Below, piece by piece: positions 50,718-56,638 of a stretch of 56,638 nt of DNA. Below the pieces are notes generated by a model, which saw nothing but the letters and a program-made list of their open reading frames with translations, was not told the origin of the DNA and did not search any database. Source of the stretch: Clostridiales bacterium (lineage in GTDB: Bacteria > Bacillota > Clostridia > Oscillospirales > Oscillospiraceae). The position numbers and the translations under genes are program-made. The stretch spans positions 1 to 56,638 of the forward strand of contig JALFAD010000098.1 of assembly GCA_022772525.1 (NCBI GenBank). The letters run 5' to 3'. How positions within the stretch are numbered: the first letter of the stretch is position 1; the number at the start of each line of letters is the position of its first letter.

Positions 50718-52061
50718 ATGAAACGCAGTCTTACCTTCAAGGAAACCGTGGCCATCACCAGCATGCTGTTCGGCATGTTCTTCGGCGCGGGCAATCTGAT
50801 CTTCCCGGCAAAGCTGGGCATTGACGCCGGCAGCTCCATTTGGAGCGCCTTTTTCGGCGTCTTTGTCACCGCCGTGGGCATCCCCATGCTGGCGGTGGTG
50901 GCGCTGGGCCTGAGCCGCAGCGAGGGCGTGGTGGAGCTGTCCGGGCGGGTATCGAAAAACTACAGCCTGTTCTTCTGCACCCTGCTGTACCTCACCATCG
51001 GCCCCCTGTTCGCCATTCCCCGGTGCGCCAGCACCGCCTTCACCGTGGGCGCGGTGAAGCTGCTGCCCGCCGGGCATGAGGGGCTGTTTCTTGCCCTGTT
51101 TTCCTTGGTTTTCTTCGCCGCCACCCTGTATTTTTCCCTGAAACCCGGCGGAATCATGACGTGGATCGGAAAATGGCTGAATCCCGTGTTCCTGCTGTTT
51201 CTGGCGGTGCTGGTGATTGCCGCGCTGCTCAGACCCATCACCGGCGTTTCTTCCGTCACACCGGCGGCAGGCTATGAAACTGCGGGCGGGGCCTTCTTCC
51301 GGGGCTTTCTGGAGGGCTACAACACCTTGGACGCGCTGGCAGGTCTGGCCTTTGGCATCGTGGTCATTGATGTGGTGCGTTCCCACGGCATTCAGCAGCC
51401 GGAAGATATCGCATCTAATACCGCGAAGGCCGGGATTTTCAGCTGCCTGTTCATGGGCCTGATCTACCTGTTCATCACCCTGATCTGCGCCCAGAGCGCC
51501 CCCATCTGTGAAGGGGCCGCCAACGGCGGCGAGGTGCTGGGCCTGATTGCCGACCACTTTTTTCACGCCGCCGGCTCGGTGCTGCTCACTGCCATCGTCA
51601 CCTTCGCCTGTCTGAAAACCGCCATCGGGCTGGTCACCAGCTGCTCCAAGGCCTTCGTGGATATGTTCCCGAAGGGGCCGGGTTACAACCTGTGGGCGTT
51701 CATTTTCAGTGTGGTTTCCTTCGGAATCGCCAATTTCGGTCTGTCCTCCATTGTGGCATGGTGCGTGCCGGTGCTCATGTTCCTGTATCCCCTCGCCATC
51801 ACGCTGGTGCTGCTGGCTCTGTTCGGCAAGGCTTACGGGAACCGCAGGGGCGTCTATGTCTGGACCACCGCCTTTACGCTGGTGGCGGCGGTGTTCGACA
51901 TGATCGGGGCCGTCTCCGGCATGGTGCCGGGCAGTGCTCTGCTGGGCACGCTGACGGCCTTTGCGGGGAAGGTGCTGCCCCTGTACTCGCTGGGCTTAGG
52001 CTGGGTGTGCCCCGCCGTTTTGGGATTTATCGTTGGTTTGATTGTTTCCCGATGGGACTAA
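50718..52061 (+). CDS. brnQ: Branched-chain amino acid transporter (LIVCS family)
   Basis: A 447-residue membrane protein with about 12 helices that imports Leu, Ile and Val with Na+ or H+. Family signatures are visible: FGMFFGAGNLIFPAKLG near residues 18-34, YLTIGPLFAIPRCASTAF, and LDALAGLAFGIVVIDVVRSHG. I start at 50718 (ATG, preceded by GGAAGGGG) because the protein family begins KRSLTFKE; the open frame to 50658 crosses the promoter. It is divergent from the XRE gene and followed by a repeat element. Confidence 0.95.
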   Translation: MKRSLTFKETVAITSMLFGMFFGAGNLIFPAKLGIDAGSSIWSAFFGVFVTAVGIPMLAVVALGLSRSEGVVELSGRVSKNYSLFFCTLLYLTIGPLFAIPRCASTAFTVGAVKLLPAGHEGLFLALFSLVFFAATLYFSLKPGGIMTWIGKWLNPVFLLFLAVLVIAALLRPITGVSSVTPAAGYETAGGAFFRGFLEGYNTLDALAGLAFGIVVIDVVRSHGIQQPEDIASNTAKAGIFSCLFMGLIYLFITLICAQSAPICEGAANGGEVLGLIADHFFHAAGSVLLTAIVTFACLKTAIGLVTSCSKAFVDMFPKGPGYNLWAFIFSVVSFGIANFGLSSIVAWCVPVLMFLYPLAITLVLLALFGKAYGNRRGVYVWTTAFTLVAAVFDMIGAVSGMVPGSALLGTLTAFAGKVLPLYSLGLGWVCPAVLGFIVGLIVSRWD

Positions 52062-52067
52062 CAGAAA

Positions 52068-52263
52068 AAGCCCTCCCCTTTGGGGTGGTGCTCCGCGCAG
52101 CGAATCTGTGTTGCCAATGATTGCCGGTGGCAATCATACCTTTATTCATGAGGGTGGCCGAGCAAAGCGAGGTCGGGAGAGGTGCATCCGCATTTCTCCC
52201 GGCCTTCCATATCGTCCTCTTCCGTCAGCCCTTCGGGCTGCCACCTTCCCCAAAGGGGAAGGC
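52068..52263. repeat. Palindrome-bounded intergenic repeat, copy 4 (composite)
   Basis: Starts with CCCTCCCCTTTGGGG and ends with CCACCTTCCCCAAAGGGGAA. Inside are a perfect palindrome ATGATTGCC-GGT-GGCAATCAT (52117-52137), the segment CTCCGCGCAGCGAATC, and GGCCGAGCAAAGCGAGGTCG, which is the inverted form of the core of copies 2 and 3. It fills the gap between brnQ and the anti-sigma gene and may act as terminator for both. Confidence 0.75.
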
Positions 52264-52267
52264 ATTT

Positions 52268-52999
52268 TTATCCCTGAATCAGTTCCGCCGCCATGGCGAA
52301 CAAGGTCTGGGGGCTTGCCTTCGCCCCGGAGTCCATGATGGAATAGTCCGCCCCGTCCTTTTCCCAGCAGGCAAAGGCCACGTCGGTTTCCTCCACCGCG
52401 TCAGACCCGTAGGAAATGTAGTTGCCGGGAATCTCCTGCCACTGCTTCTCCGCTTCGCTCAGCTCATAGTTCGCGGGGACGAATTTATAGTGGTCACGGT
52501 GGTAGGAAACCGTCACGCCGCCGATCTGGGCGGTCTGGGCCACGGGGCTTTCCGAATCGGTGATCTCCTCCATGTCCGGGTGGGCGAACAGGCAGAGCCG
52601 GACGCCGTCGGCATTCCGGTAATTCACCTGCACCTCCCGGTACTTGAGTACCTCCCGGTCGTTCTCGTCCAGGCCCCGGGTGTCCTCCACATAGACCTTG
52701 TCAAAGGTGAAGCCGTTATGGAAGGTTTCCTTCACATCCATCTGGAAGCCCGCCTTGTCCATGATCTTGTCCATATCAGAAAACTGGCTGCTGGTATAAT
52801 GGGTCATGCCGCTGACCAGCGTGCGGATGTTCAGCGCATCGGAAGCGTAGGCGGTGATGGTCAGCAGCGGAATCAGGGCCGCCGCCACCAGCATTTTCCA
52901 CGGGAGCTTCCGCTGACCGGCCGTGGGGGCCTTCTCGGCTTCCCGGACGTAGGTTTCGTCAATGTCCGCCATTGCATTCAGCAAAAATTCCTGTTTCAC
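52268..52999 (-). CDS. Probable membrane-anchored anti-sigma factor
   Basis: A 243-residue protein. Residues 1-33 are cytoplasmic and contain FLLNAMADIDETYVREAE, a motif seen at the start of many clostridial anti-sigma proteins. One membrane helix follows (about 34-51) and the remaining ~190 residues face outward. The gene overlaps the 3' end of an ECF sigma gene by 4 bases, so the two are translationally coupled. The outer domain probably senses an envelope signal; I do not recognise a specific ligand-binding fold. Confidence 0.82.
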   Translation of the reverse strand: MKQEFLLNAMADIDETYVREAEKAPTAGQRKLPWKMLVAAALIPLLTITAYASDALNIRTLVSGMTHYTSSQFSDMDKIMDKAGFQMDVKETFHNGFTFDKVYVEDTRGLDENDREVLKYREVQVNYRNADGVRLCLFAHPDMEEITDSESPVAQTAQIGGVTVSYHRDHYKFVPANYELSEAEKQWQEIPGNYISYGSDAVEETDVAFACWEKDGADYSIMDSGAKASPQTLFAMAAELIQG

Positions 53000-53595
53000 A
53001 GCAATTCCTCCTTAATCAGTTGTTTTTTCAGTCTCCCCCGGAGCCGGTACAGCATGGAAGCCACCTTACTCCCCGAAAAGCCGGTATTCTTCGCGATATC
53101 GGCGAGGGAATCCAGATACCAGTACCGGCGCAGAAAGACATAGCGCTCCTGCCGGGTCAGTTCCCCCAGAAAGCGGTTCAGGGCTGCAATCAGCTCTTTC
53201 CGGACGGCTTCGTTTTCCGGGCTGTCGGAGCCCGCCACCACTTCCTCCAGCTCCTCCAGCGCAAGGGGCATCTCTCCCCCGCCTCGCTTAACCCGGCTGC
53301 GGGTGCGCAGGCGGTCGATGGACAGGTTCCGGGTGATTTTGCCGAGGTATGTACCAAGGTCTGCCGGACGGCGGGGCGGGATGGCGTTCCATGCGGTTAA
53401 GTAAGCGTCGTTGACGCACTCCTGAGCGTCCTCCCGGGACTGCAGGATGCCATAGGCGATGGCATTGCAGTATCTGCCATATTTCCCGGCGGTTTCGGTA
53501 ATGGCGTTTTCCGAGCGGTTACAATACAGCTCGATGATCTTCTGATCGTCCGTATCATCATCTCCTTTTGTTTCGAAAGGCCCTTCACCCATCAT
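52996..53595 (-). CDS. ECF-type RNA polymerase sigma factor
   Basis: A 199-residue sigma-70-like factor. Region 2 covers about 20-85 (EDAQECVNDAYLTAWNAIPP, then YLGKITRNLSIDRLR) and region 4 about 135-195 (LTRQERYVFLRRYWYLDSLA, then TGFSGSKVASMLYRLRGRLK). The start is uncertain: GTG, ATG and ATG follow each other at 53598, 53595 and 53592 without a clear Shine-Dalgarno. A strong AAAGGAG lies about 30 bases inside and precedes ATG codons in another frame. The partner anti-sigma gene overlaps the stop. Confidence 0.88.
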   Translation of the reverse strand: MMGEGPFETKGDDDTDDQKIIELYCNRSENAITETAGKYGRYCNAIAYGILQSREDAQECVNDAYLTAWNAIPPRRPADLGTYLGKITRNLSIDRLRTRSRVKRGGGEMPLALEELEEVVAGSDSPENEAVRKELIAALNRFLGELTRQERYVFLRRYWYLDSLADIAKNTGFSGSKVASMLYRLRGRLKKQLIKEELL

Positions 53596-53628
53596 CACGA
53601 CATTTTCGGGATTTCATTGCATGGGGGT

Positions 53629-53658
53629 GAAAAAAGCCATCGGGAAACCGATGGCTTT
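53629..53658 (-). terminator. Intrinsic terminator of the sirtuin gene
   Basis: A perfect 11-bp stem, AAAGCCATCGG (53633-53643) with 53648-53658, with a GAAA loop on the plus strand, followed by T6 on the minus strand. It lies 5 bases after the sirtuin stop and leaves little room for a sigma-gene promoter. Confidence 0.92.
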
Positions 53659-53663
53659 GTGAT

Positions 53664-54377
53664 TTACAGCTGTGAAAACACCTCGCCAAGGCTCCGATGG
53701 AGCACCAGATCGGCATAGTGGTCATAGGGCGTTTCGTCCCGGTTGATGAGCACCAGACGGTTTCCCCGGTAGTCGTTAATCAGCCCCGCCGCCGGGTACA
53801 CCGTCAGGCTGGTGCCCGCCACAATGAGCATATCCGCCTGCCGGATGGCCCGGATACTGCCCTCGATGGTTTTCTGGTCAAGGCCCTCCTCGTAGAGCAC
53901 CACGTCGGGCTTTACCATGCCGCCGCAGGTGCAGCGGGGAATCCCGGTGGAATTCTTCACGAACTCCGCGCTGTAGAATCTCCCGCACTTCATGCAGTAG
54001 TTGCGCAGGACGCTGCCGTGCAGCTCAAAAACGCGCTTGCTGCCCGCCTTCTGGTGCAGGCCGTCAATGTTCTGGGTCACCACGGCGGAGAGCTTTCCCT
54101 CGGCTTCCCACCGGGCCAGCACCTTGTGGGTAATGTTGGGTTCAAATCCCAGCGGCAGCATTTTCTCCCGGTAAAAGCGGTAGAAATATTCCGGGTTTTT
54201 CAGAAAAAAGCTGTGGCTGATGATGGTTTCCGGGGGATAGTCGAACTTCTGGCTGTACAGCCCATCCACGCTGCGAAAGTCCGGAATACCGGATTCTGTG
54301 CTCACCCCCGCGCCGCCGAAAAAGACGATGTTGTGACTTTCCTCCACCCATTGTTTCAAAATGTCTACGCTGTCCAT
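53664..54377 (-). CDS. cobB: NAD-dependent protein deacylase (sirtuin, CobB/Sir2)
   Basis: A 237-residue sirtuin that removes acyl groups from lysines, using NAD+. GGAGVSTESGIPDFRS (21-36), TQNIDGLH (101-108) and catalytic His120 in FELHGS are intact, as are the four zinc cysteines (128, 131, 149, 151). Its start has AAAGGATGG upstream. CobB typically controls acetyl-CoA synthetase, but no acs gene is nearby. Transcribed alone, ending at a strong terminator. Confidence 0.96.
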   Translation of the reverse strand: MDSVDILKQWVEESHNIVFFGGAGVSTESGIPDFRSVDGLYSQKFDYPPETIISHSFFLKNPEYFYRFYREKMLPLGFEPNITHKVLARWEAEGKLSAVVTQNIDGLHQKAGSKRVFELHGSVLRNYCMKCGRFYSAEFVKNSTGIPRCTCGGMVKPDVVLYEEGLDQKTIEGSIRAIRQADMLIVAGTSLTVYPAAGLINDYRGNRLVLINRDETPYDHYADLVLHRSLGEVFSQL

Positions 54378-54435
54378 ATGATAACCATCCTTTCGTATTC
54401 CAATTTCTTTCTGTTATCGAAACCGGGTCGGCGGA

Positions 54436-54491
54436 GTGATGCTCCGCGCAGCGAATCCAAATTGTAATGATTGCCGGTGGCAATCATACGA
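54436..54491. repeat. Fragment of the composite intergenic repeat, copy 5
   Basis: Contains GATGCTCCGCGCAGCGAATC and the palindrome ATGATTGCC-GGT-GGCAATCAT (54467-54487), both also in copy 4 in the same order. The GGGGAAGG hairpin ends are missing, so it is a fragment or a separate module of the same mosaic family. It lies upstream of the sirtuin gene. Confidence 0.65.
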
Positions 54492-54513
54492 CAATGTTCA
54501 TGACTCCGCCCTA

Positions 54514-54544
54514 CACCCCACTCTCCACTCTTAACTCTCCACTT
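54514..54544. repeat. Short heptanucleotide-iterated tract
   Basis: Successive seven-base units CACCCCA, CTCTCCA, CTCTTAA, CTCTCCA, then CTT. The unit length equals that of the arrays at 39783-39920 though the sequence differs. It lies between the sirtuin and glgB genes. No coding sense. Confidence 0.5.
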
Positions 54545-54594
54545 TCGCAAACATGGTACACCCTTTTTCTCCCTGCGTCAATGGGGCAAAGCCC

Positions 54595-54623
54595 TTGACA
54601 TACGCCGTCAATTCCCCTAAAAT
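54595..54623 (+). promoter_or_regulatory. Promoter of glgB
   Basis: A perfect TTGACA (54595-54600), a 17-base spacer and TAAAAT (54618-54623). The leader to the ATG is 48 bases and ends with the Shine-Dalgarno GGAAGGTGA. Confidence 0.85.
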
Positions 54624-54671
54624 AGAATCAACGGCAGCGATTTGCTATTTTTTAACTGGAAGGTGACGAAA

Positions 54672-56638
54672 ATGTATCGACTACTGGAACTCAACCCCCA
54701 GCTCCAGCCCTACGCCGGAGACATTGACCTGAGAATGTTTCTCTACCGCTCCACCAAGGAACGGATTCTCCACGAAGGCCAGACCCTGAACGATTTCGCC
54801 AACGCCCACAATTACTACGGCTTCCATCACGTTGACGGCGGCTGGTACTACCGGGAGTGGGCCCCCAGCGCCTACCAGCTGTACTTAGAGGGCGAATTCA
54901 ACGGCTGGAACAAGACCTCCCATCCTCTGAAGAAGCTCGGGAACGGCGACTGGGAGCTGTACCTGCCCGGGGACGACGCCCTGTGGGCCGGCTGCAAGGT
55001 CAAGACCGTGGTGGACGCCAACATGACCCGCACGGAGCACATCCCCCTCTATGCCCGCCGGGTGGTGCAGAACAAGCAGACCATCACCTTTGAGTGCGAG
55101 GTCACCGACGACCAGAAAACCTTCGACTGGACGGACGAGGGCTTTGTTGGGGAAGACCAGCTGTACATCTACGAGGCCCATGTGGGCATGGCGCAGGAGG
55201 AAGGAAGAGTCGGCACCTACCGGGAGTTCGCCGACTACACCCTGGACCGCATCAAGAAGGCAGGCTACAACACCGTGCAGCTCATGGCCATTATGGAGCA
55301 CCCCTACTATGGCAGCTTCGGCTATCAGGTGGCGAACTTCTATGCTGCCTCCAGCTGGTTCGGCAAGCCTGAGGACCTGAAATACCTGGTAAACAAGGCC
55401 CACGAGATGGGACTGTGCGTGCTGCTGGACGTGGTCCACTCCCACGCCGTGAAGAACACCACCGAGGGCATCAATATGTTCGATGGCACCACCTGGCAGT
55501 TCTTCCACGACGGCCCCAAGGGCGACCACCCCGCCTGGGGCACCAAGTGCTTCGACTATGGCAAGACTGGCGTCATCCACTTCCTGCTGAGCAACCTGAA
55601 ATTCTGGATGACCGAGTACCATTTTGACGGCTTCCGCTTCGACGGTGTCACCTCCATGCTCTACCATGACCACGGCCTGGGCACGGACTTCAATACCAAT
55701 GACAAGTACTTCTCCTACAATACTCACACCGAGGCCATCACCTATTTGCAGCTGGCAAACCAGCTGATTCGTCAGGTGAACCCCATGGCGGTGACCATTG
55801 CCGAGGATATGTCCGGTATGCCCGGCATGTGTCTGCCAATTGCAGACGGCGGCATCGGCTTTGACTACCGGCTGGGCATGGGCCTGCCCGATATGTGGGT
55901 GCGCACTGTGCGGGACCGGCGGGATGAGGACTGGGATATCTTCCAGATGTGGTGCAGCATGTGTATGCGCCGCCCGGGTGAAAACACCGTGGCCTATGTG
56001 GAGAGCCACGACCAGGCATTGGTTGGTGACAAGACGCTGATCTTCCGCATGGCAGATGCGGCCATGTATACGGACATGGAAAAGGCCACCCACAACCCCG
56101 TCATCGACCGGGCCATTGCCCTGCACAAGATGATTCGCCTCTTTACCCTGGCTGGCGGCGGCGAGGCCTACCTGAACTTCATGGGCAACGAATTCGGCCA
56201 CCCAGAATGGATCGACTTTCCCCGGGAGGGCAACGGCTGGAGCTTCCACTACTGCCGCCGCCAGTGGAGCCTGCGGGACAACGGGTACCTGAAGTACCAG
56301 TGGCTGGGCCTGTTCGACGAGGACATGATCGGCCTTGCCAAAAGCGTTGACCTGTTCAAAATGCGCTTCGGCGATTTGCGTCTGAACGACAGCGAGAAGA
56401 AAATCCTGGTATTCTACCGTCAGGGGCTCATGTTCGCTTTTAACTTCGACCCCAGCCATTCCTATACGAATGTCAAGGTCAGCCTGCCCCATATCGCAGA
56501 CTATGAGGTCGTCCTGAATACCGACGACCCCAAGTACGGCGGCAACGGCCTCATCGACTCTGCCTCCTACCCTGCCATCGTGGACAAGAAAGGGAATTCC
56601 GTCATCTCCCTCTACCTCCCCGCCCGCTCCGCCGTGGC
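54672..56638 (+). CDS. glgB: 1,4-alpha-glucan branching enzyme (GH13_8-like), 3' end cut
   Basis: The first 655 codons are present and no stop is reached. A CBM48 domain (about 50-150, WYYREWAPSAYQLYLEGEFN) precedes the catalytic barrel, which has DVVHSHA, the nucleophile Asp324 in FRFDGVTSM, the acid/base Glu378 in TIAEDMSG and the third acid Asp447 in ESHDQ. GNEFGHPEWIDFPREGNGWS follows, then a C-terminal beta domain. The short N terminus and EWIDFPREGNGWSFHYCRRQW match the eukaryote-like GH13_8 group rather than the GH13_9 GlgB of E. coli. Monocistronic start from its own promoter. Confidence 0.95.
   Translation, partial: MYRLLELNPQLQPYAGDIDLRMFLYRSTKERILHEGQTLNDFANAHNYYGFHHVDGGWYYREWAPSAYQLYLEGEFNGWNKTSHPLKKLGNGDWELYLPGDDALWAGCKVKTVVDANMTRTEHIPLYARRVVQNKQTITFECEVTDDQKTFDWTDEGFVGEDQLYIYEAHVGMAQEEGRVGTYREFADYTLDRIKKAGYNTVQLMAIMEHPYYGSFGYQVANFYAASSWFGKPEDLKYLVNKAHEMGLCVLLDVVHSHAVKNTTEGINMFDGTTWQFFHDGPKGDHPAWGTKCFDYGKTGVIHFLLSNLKFWMTEYHFDGFRFDGVTSMLYHDHGLGTDFNTNDKYFSYNTHTEAITYLQLANQLIRQVNPMAVTIAEDMSGMPGMCLPIADGGIGFDYRLGMGLPDMWVRTVRDRRDEDWDIFQMWCSMCMRRPGENTVAYVESHDQALVGDKTLIFRMADAAMYTDMEKATHNPVIDRAIALHKMIRLFTLAGGGEAYLNFMGNEFGHPEWIDFPREGNGWSFHYCRRQWSLRDNGYLKYQWLGLFDEDMIGLAKSVDLFKMRFGDLRLNDSEKKILVFYRQGLMFAFNFDPSHSYTNVKVSLPHIADYEVVLNTDDPKYGGNGLIDSASYPAIVDKKGNSVISLYLPARSAV

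Noticed and set aside
54885-56492. 535-codon minus-strand open frame opposite glgB
   Set aside because: It mirrors the branching enzyme, which has all catalytic residues and a consensus promoter; the antisense product has no family features.
1-56638. tRNA, rRNA or prophage genes
   Set aside because: I looked in all intergenic gaps for cloverleaf-like or rRNA-like sequence and for integrase or phage motifs among the products and saw none; a covariance search would be decisive.

Overview
The window looks like a chromosomal segment of a high-GC, Gram-positive-type anaerobe of the Clostridia, most plausibly a gut Oscillospiraceae-like lineage. This is an inference from several features: a SecG-only sec gene near prfB, KtrAB-type potassium uptake, an M20C dipeptidase, a DUF1846 protein, ECF sigma/anti-sigma pairing, ABC-exported cell-wall glycans and characteristic GGGGAAGG palindromic intergenic repeats. 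I saw no rRNA, tRNA, CRISPR array, transposase or prophage genes.

Layout. 1-6.45 kb: start of a secreted or lipoprotein gene (cut by the edge), a DUF1846 gene on the + strand, then on the - strand pepD, a PHP phosphoesterase, secG and prfB. 6.45-38.54 kb: one unbroken 32-kb block of - strand polysaccharide genes. 38.67-49.46 kb: a - strand housekeeping run (ktrB, ktrA, SpoU methyltransferase, dprA, topA, trmFO, plsX, rnc, NahK-like kinase). 49.6-56.6 kb: an XRE regulator divergent from brnQ, an anti-sigma/ECF sigma pair, a sirtuin, and a glycogen branching enzyme running off the right edge.

The polysaccharide block reads right to left and splits into two transcription units. Unit 1 (38.5 to 21.7 kb) starts from a strong promoter at 38596-38624. 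It opens with seven genes matching, in role and roughly in length, Staphylococcus aureus CapD-M-N-L-E-F-G, which build undecaprenyl-PP-D-FucNAc-L-FucNAc. It continues with further glycosyltransferases, a Wzy-like polymerase, a LicD-family transferase and a Wzx-like flippase, and ends at a hairpin terminator. Unit 2 (21.6 to 6.45 kb) starts from its own consensus promoter. It holds a CE4-like deacetylase, a Wzm/Wzt-type ABC exporter with an extended C-terminal domain, and eleven or more glycosyltransferases, eight of them GT2 or GT32. Two complete but mechanistically different export routes (Wzx/Wzy and ABC) therefore sit back to back, with 18 glycosyltransferases in all. No chain-length regulator, tyrosine kinase or LCP ligase lies in the window.

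The window is also rich in small non-coding repeats: two copies of a ~163-bp MITE with TA target duplications, both inserted at gene 3' ends; a mosaic family of palindromic elements (five copies); and two heptanucleotide-iterated arrays. Several of these supply the stop codons of neighbouring genes.
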